A stretch of 64,000 nt of DNA from Cristatella mucedo (taxonomy: Eukaryota > Bryozoa > Phylactolaemata > Cristatellidae): assembly GCA_009760855.2 (NCBI GenBank), contig WPIO01000004.1, positions 12,042,501 to 12,106,500 of the forward strand, given 5' to 3'. Made by a program: the position numbers and the translations under genes. The notes under the pieces are model-generated. The model worked only from the letters and a program-made list of their open reading frames with translations. It searched no databases and was not told the DNA's origin. Within the stretch, counting starts at the first letter, position 1. Every line of letters begins with the position of its first letter. This document shows positions 26,855 through 38,228 of the stretch, piece by piece.

Positions 26855-29140
26855 GAGCTGGGAGGAATCAAAGCAAAGGTACAACTGAGTGTCGTCTGCA
26901 TAGAATTAAAAGCCTAGACTGTGCTTGGCAATCACATCGGCAAGAGGGAGAGTATAAACCGTGAAAAGAAGCGAACTTAGCATGGAGCCCTGAGGTAACC
27001 CGTACTGCAGTCGTTTCTCAGATGATCTTTTCCCGTTCACATCAAGTTTCCCACTGAGGAAGGACCTGAATCATTGCAGTGCAGTACCAGTTATGTCCAG
27101 GCAAGATGCGAGGCGCTCGAGACGCACTTGGTGATCGATAATATCAAAAGCTGCCGGAGGACCGAGAAAAACAAGCAAGGAAACTCTACCTAAGTCTGCA
27201 TTCCTAAAAATTTCACTTACACCCGAAGCTATGATGACTGTGTTGATTAATTAGCTCTGAAACCAGACTGGAACTTATTAATAAGGTGTGAAGTTTGAAT
27301 GTATGAGTTCAACTGTTCTGCCTCGACTAGTTCGAATGTCTTTGATAAGAACGGTAGAAGGGAGACTGAACCAAAGCTGCTCAAGTCCTCTTGGTCTAGC
27401 GTTGCTTTCTAGAGTAGTGGCCAGAGTACAGCCTTTTTGAAAGGTGCTGGGATAAGATCTTAGGCTAATGACATATTTATGGTGTTGGTTATGCATGGCA
27501 GCAGCAGATCCGTGCATTGTAAAAAAAATGCTAGCTGATTTAACAGCCTCTTTTTGTGTAGCTACGGAAGAGCCTTTACGGCTATAGCTACGGAAGAGCC
27601 TTCACGGCTATCACCACCGCTTGCAGTGGCGATAAAGGATTGCCCACTGCAGGATTCGAACCCACGACCTCGAGGCCGAGGTCGTGAAAAGCAACCAACT
27701 TACCTAGTGAGCTATTACGGCTCACCGTAAAAGCATTATAGTAGGAATAGGATCTAGAGTACTGGTTGTCTTTTTTGATTGGAATATGAACGTCAGGATT
27801 AGGTTACTCGTTGCCTACTTGAATGTAAACATTGATGTACGGACTTAAGAAACAGAATTCCAAAAAGGATCCTACCACCCTAGGGATGGACTCCCTGATT
27901 TTTTCTATTTTGTTGACAAAGAAACTAGAGAAGCGATCAGAGAGATCATCACAATGATGACTAGGTGAGGAGCTATGCTGGGAGTGGTTAAGGAGATGGT
28001 TAATCCTAGACATCAGCATTTTTGGACTGTGCATCTGTGATTCAACAATATTTTATAAAATCTAAAACTGGCCTTTGCTAGGATCGATTGGCCCAATCTA
28101 CAGTAGTCCTCCTACGTCTGTCGATAGACAGCCAGTCCTGATTTTTGCATGCTTTCTCAAGTTTGTTTTTAGTATACCTAGTAGTTTAATGTCAACGGTA
28201 AACCATAGGCCTTCTGGGCGAGGACGCACAGTGTACTTAGTCAGACGTGCATACTCGTTGAGCATGTCAACTAGTGTCGTGTTGTAGCAATCTACCAATG
28301 ATGATAGCTCGGAAGAGGGGATTGAGGAGCAACGGCAAAGAAGATATTCTCGAGTGGACAGATCGATATCAAGGGTCTTGAGATTTCACGATTCACATGT
28401 GACTTTGTATTCGGAGGAGGATGCCCACTGTAGACTGAAAGGGATTTGCATGCGGTCAGAATTTGGTAGTAATAGGTGATGATAGCATGCAATTGTACGG
28501 GAGGTTTTGGTCGAGTGTGTAACCCTTGATGTGAGTATGGTCATGCGGATGAGCCACGAGAGAAAGTGAATCATTGAATGCACAAAATTTGATGCAGAAA
28601 GCGTCAGATAAATTATCAAAATGACTGTTGAAATCACCCATAACGAGAAAAGTCGATTGCTCGCACGCAGAGTCAAAATGAGAAATCTGAGTAAAGGAGG
28701 ACTTGGTCTTTTGGGGCAATTGACTACTGCTACCATTGGTAGCTTGTTTTCGGACGAACTCAAAACAATATATTCAAAAGAATGCTTCGAGAGGACTGCA
28801 AACGGCTTAAAATTGAAGAATGAGCTTGTGATAGCGAGGCTTCACCACTAGTTTTGATTAATATAGTGGTTTAAAAGAAGGAGAAGCCAGTTTGGGTTTC
28901 GTGGTTAATGCTGGGGCAGTTAACCAATTTTAGCCAGGTCTCGGTCAAGGCAAGCAGGTCAAGATCTTTTCGGAAATAAGGTCGCCTGTTAACAGGTTTT
29001 ATTGCACATTAAGCAAGGATTTCAAATACAAGCGTTAAGTTAGGCCACCTGGGTTATAGCAGGCCTGAAAACCACTAAGTTAGAGTGATTCACAGCATCA
29101 ATAGACGGAGATCGCTCAGGGCGGTTCGAGATCATGCTTG
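26855..29140 (-). mobile_element. L2-A LINE, endonuclease and RT part, interrupted
   Basis: Minus strand from the endonuclease N-terminus (SEKDLDLLALTETWLK near 28960) through the catalytic-site region (FLVMGDFNSHFD near 28640) and the EN-RT linker (SFFVNKIEKIRESIPRV) to the RT YADD region near 26905. Its left end abuts L2-B. It contains SINE-B at 27528-27726. Frames are broken. One of two copies here retaining endonuclease sequence. Confidence 0.85.
27528..27726 (-). mobile_element. SINE-B copy with internal 24-bp duplication
   Basis: Minus strand: GTGAGCCGTAATAGCTCACT, B-box GGGTTCGAATCCTGC, then a duplicated gctacggaagagcctt block near 27560-27612 and the AGCTAGCATTTT end. Confidence 0.9.
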
Positions 29141-29644
29141 GAATACGAAACAAGATTGGCAACGTTTCGGCCCTCCCTGCACAAACTACGTGGCATTTTC
29201 TTTTATAATGCATAATTTACCGACCTAAGCAGCAGAAATCGCAAGTAGGAATGCATTTGAACGACGGTAACGAAACGACAGTATGTACGCACGATCATAC
29301 CTAATAAACAGGTTAGTAGAAACGGCGAATCTAACGTGGCCGCCGGTGTACTGGAAGCTAACCCAGCCCATGCAGTAGGCTTGTTCGTATGCATGTAATT
29401 TCTTACATGCTTTGATTAGTTTGGCGATCCAATATGTGGAAGTGAGCAGACTTACGTTACAGTAAGAAATCAGTTGTGATCAATCCAGCCCTACCTGACT
29501 AAGCTCCTTGGCTTTGAAAGTAGTCGTAGAAAATGGCTGAGTTTGTGTGGGCATGAACATTCGTCTGCCTACAGAGGAAGCTTGGGGACTGTGACACCCT
29601 CTCCATGACCGTTGGCCGATGGACCGTTAAAACGGGTCGGAATG
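29141..29644. other. Unannotated spacer
   Basis: Unique sequence without recognised features. Confidence 0.4.
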
Positions 29645-29752
29645 CGTAACGCAAGCCGCTTAGGCTGTGAGTGCGCTATACAAAACTGTCCTGCGTAACA
29701 CCCACATGGTCTTTATGACTTTGTGGAGTTACTGACGGAGATACATATTCAT
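29645..29752 (+). mobile_element. L2-B LINE, last ~105 bp
   Basis: Almost identical to 26745-26850 (aagccgcttaggctgtgagt.. to ..acggagatacat), so young or copied, but extremely 5'-truncated. Confidence 0.85.
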
Positions 29753-30038
29753 TGCACCTGGATTGTGTGCTTGCCACCAGAGTGTACTAACGATTTATGT
29801 TTGATGAGTAGCAGAAATCCTGTACGTCATAATTATAGAATTCCATATTATAAAATTTGATGCCTAAGATTATGATCTATGAAGCTCCGAACACATGCAC
29901 TCAAAATGTGTGCGCACCTTCTCGATTACGAGCATTCAGAAGCTCACAAGTATTGTGCTCTGTCAGACTAGCATGCAAAAGCACACAAGAAGGCACTCAG
30001 GTCCACGGGCCAGTCAGACCCCTGGCTTAGTTTATGTA

Positions 30039-30229
30039 TTATTGTATGCACTAAATGTATATTTATTATTATAAATATTTATTATAAATGTATATTTATA
30101 TACATTTATAAATATACATTTATTATAAATGTATATTATATATATATATATATATATAAATTATATATATATATAAATATACATTTATTATAAATGTATA
30201 TTTATATACACTTATTGTATGCACTAAAT
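30039..30229. repeat. AT-rich palindromic block between 18-bp direct repeats
   Basis: TTATTGTATGCACTAAAT occurs at 30039-30056 and 30212-30229. Between them are nested inverted words (tttattataaatgtatat and relatives) and a TA run. Confidence 0.8.
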
Positions 30230-31022
30230 TATGCACAGATTACCTGCGCAAAGCACGCGGGAACAAAAACAAGTTTAACGAGGGGCAGAGAAAGCTGAGG
30301 AGAGCAGGTTCATCTCTAGCTGAGATATTTCATGATGCGAAGTCTGTGCAGGTGTTCGTGAAAGCTGGAAGAGTTGCAGACTTTCGGTCCATGATGAAGC
30401 AATCCTGATTATTCTTATTCTACTGTCAATTATCCCCGTCATGCTGTCCAGCGTGTCAGGTGGATCTTGGGCCGCAGATACAGTCCGACAAGATCTGGGT
30501 GTGGCAAAGTGCCTAGAGAGATATTTGGTTCTCCTAAGGTGCTATACAAGTATCCTATTATTAGTACTATTACTGACATTCTAGCCGGAGAAACTCATAC
30601 GTCATTGGTTGCCTCTAGCAAGTCAAGATTTGGCTCCCTCGTCCAGTGCGGCCAAAACGATGGCTTTGTGTTTGTAGCCGATTAGCTCGTATGATGTTAG
30701 TCAGCACTAGATGAACTCCAAGCATTTCGGAGCTGTTTTGGAAAAACGCTAGTTCATCGATGGCACGGGTTGGAACCTCATGGGGACAGGTGAGGTGGTG
30801 CTGAACTCTTAAGATCAGCCAGACCAATCCTTACGTAGTCGATGTTAAAAAGCCAAAGGCCCTGCTCGCTCTATAGCGGTCAGACTGCTGTAAGCTCTCC
30901 CTAATTTTTCAGTCTTGCTCAGCCTTTGAGACACTTGTAGTGAAACTTGATGTTTGTTGCGTGAATCATCAGTCATTTAGTGAGTGGAAGCCTGTGAAAC
31001 ACGAGTCCACGTGCTACCTGGA
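30230..31022. other. Unannotated spacer
   Basis: Unique sequence; no exon or repeat recognised. Confidence 0.4.
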
Positions 31023-31129
31023 CTTCGGCCGGGGTACGGACATTCCCCCCTGGACGTTGCCCCCCCCCCCCACATTTCTTCCCCACCCCCCCCCCGACAT
31101 TCCCCTGAGTTAGGACATTTCCCCGTTTA

Positions 31130-31670
31130 TGGTTTAGGGTTTAGGATTTTAGAGTTTAGCGTTTAGTGTTCAGTGTTTTAGGGTTTAGGGTTTAGGGTTT
31201 TTAGGGTTTAGTGTTTAGGGTTTTGGGTTTTTTGGGTTTAGAGTTTAAGATTTAGTGTTTGGGGTTTTAGGGTTTAGGGGTTTTGGGGTATTTAGGGTTT
31301 TTAAGGTTTTTAGGGTTTTTACAGTTTTTAGGTCTTTTAGGGTTCTTAGGATTTAGGGTTTTAGGGTTTTTAGGGTTTTTAGGGTTCTTAGGTTTTTATG
31401 GTTTTTAGTGTTTAGTATTTAGGGTTTGGGGTTTAGGGTTTGGGAGTTTAGGGGTTTTAGGGTTTTTGTGTTCTCAAGGTTTTTAGGGATTTAGGGTTTT
31501 TAGGTTTTTTAGGGTTCTTAGGGTTTAGGGTTTAAGGTTAAATGTTTAGGGTTTAGGGTTTTTAGGGTTTAGAGTTTAGGATTTAGTGTTTAGGGTTTTA
31601 GGGTTTAGGGTTTTAGGATTTAGTGTATAGAGTTTTAGGGTTTAGGATTTAGGATTTAGGGTTTAAGGTG
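31130..31670 (+). repeat. Degenerate TTTAGGG-type tandem repeat
   Basis: About 540 bp of TTTAGGG, TTTTAGGG and close variants. TTTAGGG is the plant-type telomere repeat; animals normally use TTAGGG. The irregularity and internal position inside a TIR element argue against a chromosome end. Confidence 0.92.
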
Positions 31671-32021
31671 GGCTGTGCCTCCGCCGTCTAAATCTACGCT
31701 TGCTCGTATATCGCGCTTAATTAGTGCGTATTAGGGCGTAACGAGATCTCTTGAGATCAAGTTATACTCTAAGGCTTCGAGCTCATTTGCAGAACGTGCG
31801 GCACGCCGTAGCGCGCGCCCACTTTGACGGGTACGAACACGTGCCTGGGGGCATCGAGCGGGACCGAACTCCCGCGGGACCGAACTGTATAGCTCTGCGA
31901 CGCCACTGCCGCCGCAACGGCCGCTGCCGCTCGCTCTATTAGAAACCATCCTTCCAATCCATCCATCCTAATTATACTGAGTTGATTTTATTTAATAGAG
32001 CGTGAACTTCATTTGATCATG

Positions 32022-32285
<264 letters not shown>

Positions 32286-32699
32286 CCAGTTAAAAGTCTT
32301 TTTCTCGATAATATATATATATATATATATATCTGTAATGTTAGTTTTACATTCATCAACATAGGAGAGGAAATGTCATACCCCGGGCGGGGAAATGTCC
32401 GGTGGGAAATGTCCTAGGGTCCACCAGAGGAGGAAATGTCCGGGGGAAACGTCCAAGGGGGAAATGTCATACAACCCTTCGGCTATTACTAGACGAACAA
32501 CGCAACCAGAGCTATATAATAATAATACCAGAGCCTAATAAGGAAAACTGCGAAAAACCAGTAACGTAGATATTAGCAGGCATTCAGTCGCAGTCCGAGC
32601 TCGCAGCCTCGCCTGTTTGCAGCTGCACAGGATTGCATGCCTTCACCGCCTCTGCTCAAGCATCGCCGGGACCAGAAGCAAGGCAGTGTGCAGCTGCAA

Positions 32700-34190
32700 A
32701 CAGCAGCGTCCAGTCAATTTTTAATGGACCGTTATAGATTTCCGTATTTTCTCATGCTGTTGCCATCGATTGCCGCGCATTGCCCTCGCATGTACGTTCA
32801 AGATTGGTTGATAGGACGCGGTTGCACTTTTAATACAGCACACTGTTACGCAAGAAAAACGCGATCTTCTCCCACCAGCTTTGTATGTAATTGTAACAGA
32901 CAATCATAGATTGCTGTATTGTCTCTGGCAATTGCCATCAATTGCCGTAGATTGCGCAAGGTTGAATGCGACAAAGGACAGCATGCGCGCCCACAGTGAG
33001 CGTTATGTAGGAGTATAATTAAAGATTCAAGCAGCCAATTTCCAGCAAATGTGAACCAGATTGCTGCAGAGACCGGGCCATTGCCGTCGATTGCCATGCA
33101 TTACCCTTGATTGTGCCTTTGTCGATTGTATAAAAGGATGTGGCTGCACTTTTAATGCAGTGCAGTGCGATACCCAAGAAAAGTTGGATCTTCTCTCAGC
33201 AACTGTCGGTGCATTTGTAACTGTCCGTTATGGATTGGCGTATTTCCCCGAGCCATTGCAGTCGATTGCCGTAGGTTGCCGTCGATTAAATGCGTACCAT
33301 GCGTGAAAATTATGCACGCACACAGGTACATGTTACGTGGAATAAGAGTTGCAGTTTATTGCAGCGAATCTTGTCGATTTTCCACGGATTTCGCTATCAG
33401 CCCCTACAATTGCTGTTTATTGCCGTGCATTGCTGACAGTTACAAAACAAAGCATCTTAGAAGTTCCACGGTTTTACTTTGGGTTCAGCGGAATTTTATA
33501 TGTAATGACAATTGAGGCTTTCACGCTGCCAATTTCTCTTCAATTCGCAGGGAATTGGGGTATTCGCCCAGGACATTGCTGTCGATTGCCGTTCATTGCT
33601 CGCGATTGTACGTGCCCGATTGGTTGAAAGCATTTGATTGCACTTTCAACACAGGGGGCTGTGACAGGTAAGATATATTTGATCTTGGCTCAGTCACTTT
33701 CCAGTGATTTGCGATGGACCATAATGGAGTGCCGTATTTGCCCGTGCTATCGCCGTCGATTGACATGCATTGCCCAAGATTGAACGGTCAGAGCTGGTTG
33801 AAAGTATATGTGCACGCAGTGAGATGTTACGTGGAATGAGAATTGGAGCTTGGTGCAGCCGATTTCTCGTCGATTTGCCACAGACTTTGGTATTGGTCCC
33901 TGCCATTGCCGTCAATTGCCGTGTATTATTGACAATTAGCGTACATGCAAGGTGGAATGCAGTGGATTTCGGTGGATTGCGGTAGACTGCGGTATTGGCC
34001 TGGGCCACTGTAATCTTATTTCAGTGAACTTAGTGAAACGCGTAAGCGGAATTGCTGCGAAATTTTCTGGTTACATTGAGCGTGTAGCGTAGTTTGATAC
34101 TCCAGACTTTTTGGAGCTATTCGCAGCAGATTTAGGGTGGATTTGATGAGAACTAGAATGGATTTCGGTGGATTGCGGCACAGGCGTCCA
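32700..34190 (+). repeat. ~162-bp degenerate tandem repeat (~325-bp dimer)
   Basis: The motif TTGCC(G/A)TCGATTGCC or a close variant starts near 32760, 32932, 33081, 33256, 33410, 33576, 33750 and 33906. Spacings are 172, 149, 175, 154, 166, 174 and 156, alternately long and short. Secondary words (tgcacttttaa.. ; gttacgtggaa) recur every second unit, supporting a two-monomer higher-order unit. Confidence 0.8.
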
Positions 34191-34680
34191 ACGCCAAAGC
34201 TCATTAGCATAAGTGCGCGTGCGCGCAGCAACATGAAATTTAATGGACAGATAAATTCGAACGTGTACTACAATATCAGCGAAAAATCTGAGCTCAGCTA
34301 CGCTTGCGTCTGGTCGTTGCTACCCTAATTAGAGTGGATTGAGATGGCTTGCGGTGGATTTCGGTAATTCGTAGAACCCGGCAGCAACTAGACTTGGAGC
34401 ATGACTACCGTGTATACCTCCAACAAAAAGAAAGACCGAATTAGGACTGGAGTAGGTAGGAGGCAGGTAGGAAGCAAGGCTCCCGTGTACACGCGGTAAG
34501 TCAACGGGTGACAGCGACGTCCGAGTAAACGTAAAAAGGCCGCAGAGCACAGTTCGCGTAAGGCGCTGCGAGCTAGAACCGCGGTCCAACATTTGTGGGT
34601 GAGCACGCGCGTGCGTCTTCGTGCGAGTGAGAGCGAAAGTACTTGGATGAGCAGGATCATCCTCATCAGCAAAGGAACTG

Positions 34681-34862
34681 TGAGCCGTAGTGGCACACTA
34701 GGTAAGGCGGTTGCTTTCACGACCTCGCTCCCGAGATCGTGGGTTCGAATACTGCAGTGGGCGATTCTTTATCGCCACTGCAAGCGGTGGTGATAGCCGT
34801 AAAGGCTCTTCTGTCGCTATACAAAAAGAGGCTGTTTAATCAGCTAGGATTTATTTATTTAT
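34681..34862 (+). mobile_element. SINE-B copy, complete
   Basis: Plus strand: TGAGCCGTAGTGGCACACTA then GGTAAGGCGG (A-box), GTGGGTTCGAATACTGC (B-box), the shared body GGCGATTCTTTATCGCCACT and AAGGCTCTTCTGTCGC, and an (ATTT)n-like end. It is the reference copy for this family. Confidence 0.92.
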
Positions 34863-36260
34863 TATTTAACTACCTGAGGCTGGATGTAGGACTCGGTCAA
34901 GGACAGCTCGGTCAAGGACAGCTGGTAGTAGGGGTCGCCTTCTTGGTCGCCGCATGGCGCTTCGAAGGTTGACCTGCGTGCATGCGGTGCAGCATGAACC
35001 GATGGCAAACGAAGCCACTAATCTCTCCACAGGATGTAATGGAATTCGAGAGGCTGTTCTCTTCGCGTGCAGCGCACGTGTGTGTGCCGGAGACGGACGA
35101 CGCGTCCACTCAGGGCAGCGAGAGCCAGGTGGGAAAGGATCACGTGACCGCGAGGCCATTCACTCATGCCTCCACCCAAGCTTCCACCGACTCAGCGGGG
35201 AGGATGTGGTTGCAGAGGCGTCGCGCACTCCTGCCCGGTCGGGCTCGGGCGGGGCGACACGGTGGCCACGGATGCCACGTCCACGTGGCCGCGGCCGATG
35301 ACAGTTGGCCTTTAGCGGCTCGGGCGAGGAGAGGCGCAAGCTCCAGCTCCAGATTCGGCTGCAGGGTGTCTGCAGGAGTTATATGCACCGCACGCGCGCT
35401 TCGGCGGCGGAGGAGCTTGCTGTTAAGAAGCCGCCACAGTTCTCTCTCCTAGCAAGCAGCCCGGTCTGCCGAACGTTCGGCTCTCAGCTTTTTTCGGGCT
35501 TTCTGGAAAGTGCGTACAAATGTCGTCATAAGCGAGAGCGGCGAAAGAGACTTCGCCGTCTCGACGTCTCTCGGCGGAAATCAAAATGCGGAGCAAATTT
35601 AGAGGATCCCGAGAGCGCTTCCAGGAGGATTTCGAAGAGAATGCGTGGGCATTTCGAAGAGAATGCGTGTTTTTCGGGAGCATTAGTTGCTGGTTGTGGC
35701 CCGCAATGCCAAACTACTGGCTCCGCTCTTGTGGGGAACCTGCTGTTTTGGAGTAGTTGCTGGCAGCTGTTGTGCACACGGAGGAAAAGCTTGAAAGAAA
35801 ACTGAGACAGTACGAGTATTTTACAGGCAGACGTACACATTTGTGCGTCTGGGTAACCGTGTGAAATATCGCGTTTACCATTGAATGTGTAACAACCATC
35901 GTTATTTCCATTGAACGTGTAACAACCTTCAGACCGCCGAACAGAGCAGACGCCACGGGTTCAGTATGCACGCCCGCGCTCAGGTGCTCACTCAGTGATG
36001 GGAAGTATCTGTCTCCAGATATTTTCGTTGCCATAGCCTCCTTAGAGCAGTCTAACTTGGATCACTTCGAACACCCAGTTTGCAGTCTAGAATTCTTCAT
36101 TCCTAGGTTTTATCCGCTCATACTTTAACGGTAGCATCCGACACACTTTCGCGCTTGGCCTGCAACCACCAGCACCCAAGTTTTTTTACATCCTCCGACT
36201 ACCCAATAAATCAGCGACGAGTTAGCGGCCAAATGAAAAAGCGATGTACGACCTGCTTGC
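34863..36260. other. CpG-rich unannotated stretch
   Basis: GC- and CpG-rich sequence (especially 35050-35700) with several open frames on both strands, up to 166 codons. None shows a known motif or clear splice signals. It could be a CpG island with untranslated exon(s). Confidence 0.3.
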
Positions 36261-36702
36261 TGTAGGGGCTCGCGCTCGAAGAGCAGTCGTCACGACGAAC
36301 AAAGTCGATGCCCCCACAAGCGAGTTTTGCGACGACGACGGCTGGGTTGTATTGTACGCAGGCGACGACGCAAGCGAGCGAGCGTACAAACTTATGTACC
36401 TGTAGCCGTCCGTCCGTCTGTGGAAGCAGAAGCAGCGCGAAGAGAAAAGAGAGGGGGAGAATGGAGGACAGCGAGCGGAGGACAGCGTCCACGCAGGCTG
36501 GTGCACAAAAGCGGAAAGTCTTTCGCTCTGCTCCGGAGCTGCTTCCACGACGGCTACAGGTACATCCGTACGCACGTTCGCCCGCTTGCGTCGCCCGCGT
36601 ACAATACAACCCAGCCGTCGTCGTCACCGCAGCCACTCATCGTGGGACAACTTTCGTCTTGGTCGCGCCGCCGCTGCCATCGCGAGCGCGTAAGCCCCTA
36701 CA
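36261..36702. repeat. Foldback (long inverted repeat) element
   Basis: Left half (tgtaggggctcgcgctcg.., gacggctgggttgtattgta.., tgtacctgtagccgtc..) repeats in reverse complement to the right, ending taagcccctaca at 36691-36702. The inner stem reaches gtggaagcag / ctgcttccac, leaving a loop of roughly 110 bp. Mirror-image protein frames on the two strands are a consequence. Confidence 0.82.
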
Positions 36703-37134
36703 ATACCGCTCTCGTTATACCGCTCTCGAATGAGTGACGACAAGCTATCCTCAGTAACAGCGTTGGGATGGCAACATTAATTTCCAGTAGCCTGCCCAAC
36801 GTATCAGTAGAAGAATTCGATATCGCGTATCGTATCCTAGATCCGTCGGTGGAGGTGGAGAGCGGCTGTCGCTCAGATGGCGGAGCGCTCCAAGCGCCGG
36901 TCCTTCCGCTTCTTTTGCACCCCTTCGGGGTTTGCAGCGCATGTTGAGAGCTCAGCTCTTGTCTTGTGCGCATCGAGTCTCCGAGTTCAGCCAATAGTTT
37001 ACCACGCGACGAGATAGGAAGTAATTCCTGCAAAAAACTACATTACTTATTTGGACTCGGTGACTTAGCGGGCGATGTTAGCGAGCATAGGGCAACTATA
37101 CCTTCATCAAGCAGTCGCAATCAGAACGTAATAT

Positions 37135-37670
37135 TTGACAAGTATCTCTCCCTTTGTCGCTCACTTTTAGGTCACTTCATTCTTTGGCTCCAGCCTATCT
37201 CTCAGATCTACTCCCCCATCAGGCCAAGCATCGTACCATTCGTTTTTCGGAATCCAACAGTTTACCAATGCCTCGTACGAACCTCAAATCTTTTGGCGAC
37301 TATGCATTTAGTTCGTATGCTCCCAAAGCCTGGAACTCACTCCCGACTTGCGTCAGAACATCCCCCTGACTTGACCACATTTAAAAAGAACTTGAAAATA
37401 CACCTATTTAGGACAGCATTTAGTGGGTCCCTGTGATTCGTCCTTCATGTGCTTATGCTTGCTGACACTGTGCATGCTGCCACTAATCACATTTGCATGC
37501 TGACCCTGTGCATGTCACCCCTAACCATGTTATTCATGTTGTTTATCAAGCATGATATTACTCACCATTCAGTCGGGTTTTAATTTGCAGCAAATGTAAA
37601 GCGCTTAGAAAGAGATTGAGTTCTCTCAGGGTGCTTTATCAAGTACATAATTATTCTTATTATTATTTGA
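37135..37670 (+). mobile_element. L2-A LINE, RT C-terminus and intact 3' end
   Basis: Encodes [20 protein letters not shown] and the terminal KKNLKIHLFRTAFSGSL with an undamaged stop in one frame. The 3' UTR, stem-loop (agcgcttagaaagagatt..) and ATT tail follow. Confidence 0.9.
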
Positions 37671-37735
37671 CGGACGCTCACTTTAGGCCTCGCACGTATA
37701 TATGCATTTACATATATATGTGTGTATGTGTGTGT

Positions 37736-37800
37736 ATATATTATAATTCATTTTTATAGCACGCAAAGATAACTTAATCTCTATTTAGGGGCTTCACATC
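37736..37800 (-). mobile_element. SINE-A tail fragment
   Basis: Minus-strand tail only (GAAGCCCCTAAATAGAGATT, AAGTTATCTTTGCGTGC); the tRNA head is lost. Confidence 0.6.
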
Positions 37801-38160
37801 AGGTCTTCATTAAAGATAATGCCTCTCACTGTTGTGATATACCGGCCTCCTTCTGGCTGCCTAAACTTGTTTATAGAGGAGTTTTCAGAGTTCTTCGCTA
37901 AAATATTTGTGTGTGACAGGCTGTTACTGACTGTTGGATACTTCAATATTCACGTTGACAACCCTAGCAACAGCCAGGTCCGCTCATTTTTTGACTGTCT
38001 GGAGAAATTTGGTTTGGTCCAACACGTTAATCATACCACCCACGTCGGTGGCCACATTCTAGATCTCGTGATCACTAACGATGTCCTCCTCACGGACCTT
38101 GTTGTGTGCCCACTGACCCTCTCAGATCATTGCTCGGTCTCGTTTTCTGTTCCTGCTCCC

Positions 38161-38228
38161 TAAGCGCCTAGAGAGAGATTAAGTTCTCTGAGGGCGCTTT
38201 ATCAAGTGAATTATTATTATTATTTTTA
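38161..38228 (+). mobile_element. Tail-only L2-A insertion inside L2-B
   Basis: Just the L2-A stem-loop (taagcgcctagagagagatt, aagttctctgagggcgcttt) and a (ATT)n tail, about 68 bp, with L2-B on both sides. Confidence 0.85.

Noticed and set aside
31130-31670. Chromosome end (telomere)
   Set aside because: The heptamers are too irregular, unique sequence continues on both sides, and the block lies inside a TIR element with target duplications.
32700-34190. CRISPR-like array
   Set aside because: Units are ~160 bp, diverged throughout, with no short identical repeats separated by unique spacers, and the DNA is eukaryotic.
36211-36737. Two overlapping 110-140-codon genes on opposite strands
   Set aside because: The frames mirror each other because the DNA is a foldback inverted repeat.
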